A stretch of DNA of 64,000 nucleotides, from NCBI RefSeq assembly GCF_964340395.1, contig NC_135560.1, positions 20,959,675-21,023,674 on the forward strand, in the 5' to 3' direction. The translations under genes were made by a program, and so were the position numbers. The first letter of the stretch is position 1; the number at the start of each line of letters is the position of its first letter. The DNA is from Glandiceps talaboti (Eukaryota > Hemichordata > Enteropneusta > Spengelidae). The notes beneath the pieces were generated by a model, which was not told the DNA's origin, did not search any database, and saw only the letters and a program-made list of their open reading frames with translations. This document shows, piece after piece, positions 56,756 to 64,000 of this stretch.

Positions 56756-57000
56756 TCTCACACAACGTTTTTTGTTACGAATTATACAAACAAAATTACA
56801 GACAGGCACATAAAATGTTACATTTTACCTCACTGTGAACACAAATAAACCGTTTTGTGTTTCAATCTGCCTTGTTTCATCTGACAGTGATGTTGATTAA
56901 TGTTCACCTCGAGATAAAATGTATCATTTTATGCTTGCGTGCTATCAGTGTCTATATTCTGTTTTATGTAATTCGTAACAAAAAAACTGTTTTGTGAGAG
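56756..57000. mobile_element. foldback / MITE-like element, about 245 bp
   Basis: Left arm TCTCACACAACGTTTTTTGT, TACGAATTATACAAACA and ACATAAAATGTTACATTTTA is matched by an imperfect inverted right arm ending AACTGTTTTGTGAGAG; the arms are about 95 bp. No clear target duplication, no coding capacity. Confidence 0.6.
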
Positions 57001-57116
57001 TAAAAAACATAGTACTCCCTAGTTGAAGCTCTATAGTGTCTCTGAATTTGTAGGAATGATTGTAATATATCGGTTACATTTAAGTATCATTGCAAATTAT
57101 AATACTGCATTGAGTA

Positions 57117-62577
<5,461 letters not shown>

Positions 62578-64000
62578 CTTACAAAACAAACGGATAATTT
62601 CATTGGTATGATACAACAAAAGGTCAGGGGTTAATAATACTAGACCATGACAACATATCTGTGAAATACGTTAGACTTCTTTAAAATGATACTAAGAGAT
62701 TTATTTGCCAATTAAAGTAAAGGTGATATTTCAGCAAGAATGAGATTATTCTCCCAAGATAATTAAAGGTATACATATTGCGTTAAAACGCAGTTCATTG
62801 AAGAAAAAAACATACGGAGATTGAAGTAACTTGCTTTTTTTCATTAAGACTCCAAGTTTGAAGTGTAGGGTGAAAGCGTTGACACTAAGTTTGTATAGCG
62901 TGTCTTGATATTGATTGTGATTGTTTTGAAAGGAGCAAGGCTATGCCCTTGTTGGAATTCATTTCCTTTCTTCAAATAAAAAAGCTGTCATTTGAAAATG
63001 ACTAGTATATCCCTGGAGGCGACTAAGGAAGAAGAGAAAATATCATTTTCAACCATAACGTGCAACAAGAATTATAAAAGAAGACCTGCTATATACACAA
63101 AGCAGGTCAGTATTACGTTGTCTTTCATTTTGAAATTGAAGAATCTCCAGCTCTTGCCCGTATGTCACTATTTGATGTGACGTGTTCGACTATTTTTGAT
63201 ATGACGAATTTCACTATTTGATGTATGTATGTGACGTGTTCGACTATTTTTTATATGACGTCTTTCACTATTTGATGTGACGTCTTTCACTATTTGATGT
63301 GACGTGTTCGACTATTTTTGATACGATGTCTTTCACTATTTGATGTGACGTGTTCGACTATTTTTGATATGATGTATTTCACTATTTGATGTGACGTGTT
63401 CGACTATTTTTGTTACGACGTCTTTCACTATTTGATGTGACGTGTTCGACTATTTTTGATATGATGTATTCCACTACTTGAAGTGACGTTTCTGGCCATT
63501 CTAATTAATCACAAGTGATCAGAAACTATGAACATTTGATATACTCTGTTTAGATAAATATATGTAACTGTGCTGTGTGCGCTCAGGTCTATGTCAATCT
63601 CTAAAGTAAGCCTATACGAATTCATACAGATCCCTGCAGGATTTTGCAATTGATGACTCACAAACGGGGGATTTGAAAATTATGACATTACTATGAACGT
63701 TGAATTTCAATCAAATAAGTTATAATGGATTGCGAATTGGGTCACTTTGTTTTGGAATGACTAGATCATTCCTTGGACATGAAATGTCTATTGAGTTGTT
63801 TGCAATATATTTGACGTGACTGCATACACGATGAATTATCGGCTACTATATGGGGATTTTGCGAATGATGCATTACCGCCTTTAAGCGTTTGACATTAAT
63901 ATTTAACTTCCTCTCAGTGTGGAAATCATAACCTTCATTTATCACTAAGTCTGTTGTTTTGGTTAGATTTAATTGGATGCGCGAATTAGAGAAACATGAC
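62578..64000. other. part of AMT-F intron 1 reaching the window edge
   Basis: No coding exon on the - strand; the expected GMFML end of exon 1 is not found. Holds a 46-bp minisatellite (63167-63478); the rest is unremarkable. Confidence 0.6.
63167..63478. repeat. 46-bp minisatellite, about 6-7 units
   Basis: TTGATGTGACGTGTTCGACT, then ATTTTTGATATGA and TGTATTTCACTA-type segments, repeat with small variants and some half units. TGACGT, a CRE half-type motif, recurs in each unit, but I infer no function from that alone. Confidence 0.9.

Noticed and set aside
63167-63478. Array of CRE-like TGACGT sites as an enhancer
   Set aside because: The motif is simply part of the 46-bp repeat unit; nothing else supports regulation.
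62578-64000. First exon of AMT-F
   Set aside because: No GMFML-type end, no DIAGxxxxH signature and no WDDATW-type motif on the - strand before the edge, so it lies outside the window.

Overview
This is animal nuclear DNA, very probably from an aquatic invertebrate. It is AT-rich and intron-rich, with many long microsatellites and small transposable-element remnants. The genes are of the Amt ammonium-transporter subfamily, which vertebrates lack. I cannot place it more precisely from the sequence alone.

The window is a local array of six Amt paralogues, labelled AMT-A to AMT-F here. A (6795-15656), B (18692-24517) and C (26121-30195) lie in tandem on the + strand. D (32800-39055), E (42514-48086) and F (57117 to beyond the right edge) lie in tandem on the - strand. 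C and D are therefore convergent, with a ~45-bp minisatellite between their 3' ends. A-E are complete six-exon genes of 556-627 codons; F lacks its first coding exon, which must lie to the right of 64000. I rebuilt every coding exon by hand. Internal exons have fixed sizes (72, 60, 77 and 213-219 nt) and fixed intron phases (2,2,2,1,1), except that the last intron of F has moved by 11 nt and is phase 0. Core transport residues are present: the two gate Phe, the recruitment-site Trp, the Asp and first pore His of the DIAGxxxxH signature, the Ser of the FNCGS motif, and the second pore His of VxPVH. The membrane core is conserved and the cytosolic C-terminal tails are strongly diverged, so the paralogues probably share a substrate and differ in regulation, partners or tissue.

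The only other gene candidate is a short basic protein with a charged helix near its N-terminus (52270-52839, + strand), behind a probable non-coding 5' exon.

Mobile DNA: fragments of Penelope-like retroelements in intron 1 of A and a similar fragment between A and B; two related internally deleted LINE copies (intron 5 of E, and upstream of E); two copies of one MITE family, each with a 9-bp target duplication; another MITE with a 9-bp duplication near the left edge; and foldback elements. Tandem repeats include a 32-bp array in intron 2 of A, a tetranucleotide mosaic of about 1 kb in intron 2 of D, and a 46-bp array near the right edge.

The most unusual feature is a 68-bp tandem repeat covering the end of exon 2 and its splice donor in both D (four units) and E (two units). 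It places spare donors downstream of the real one, and using any of them would add an immediate in-frame stop codon.
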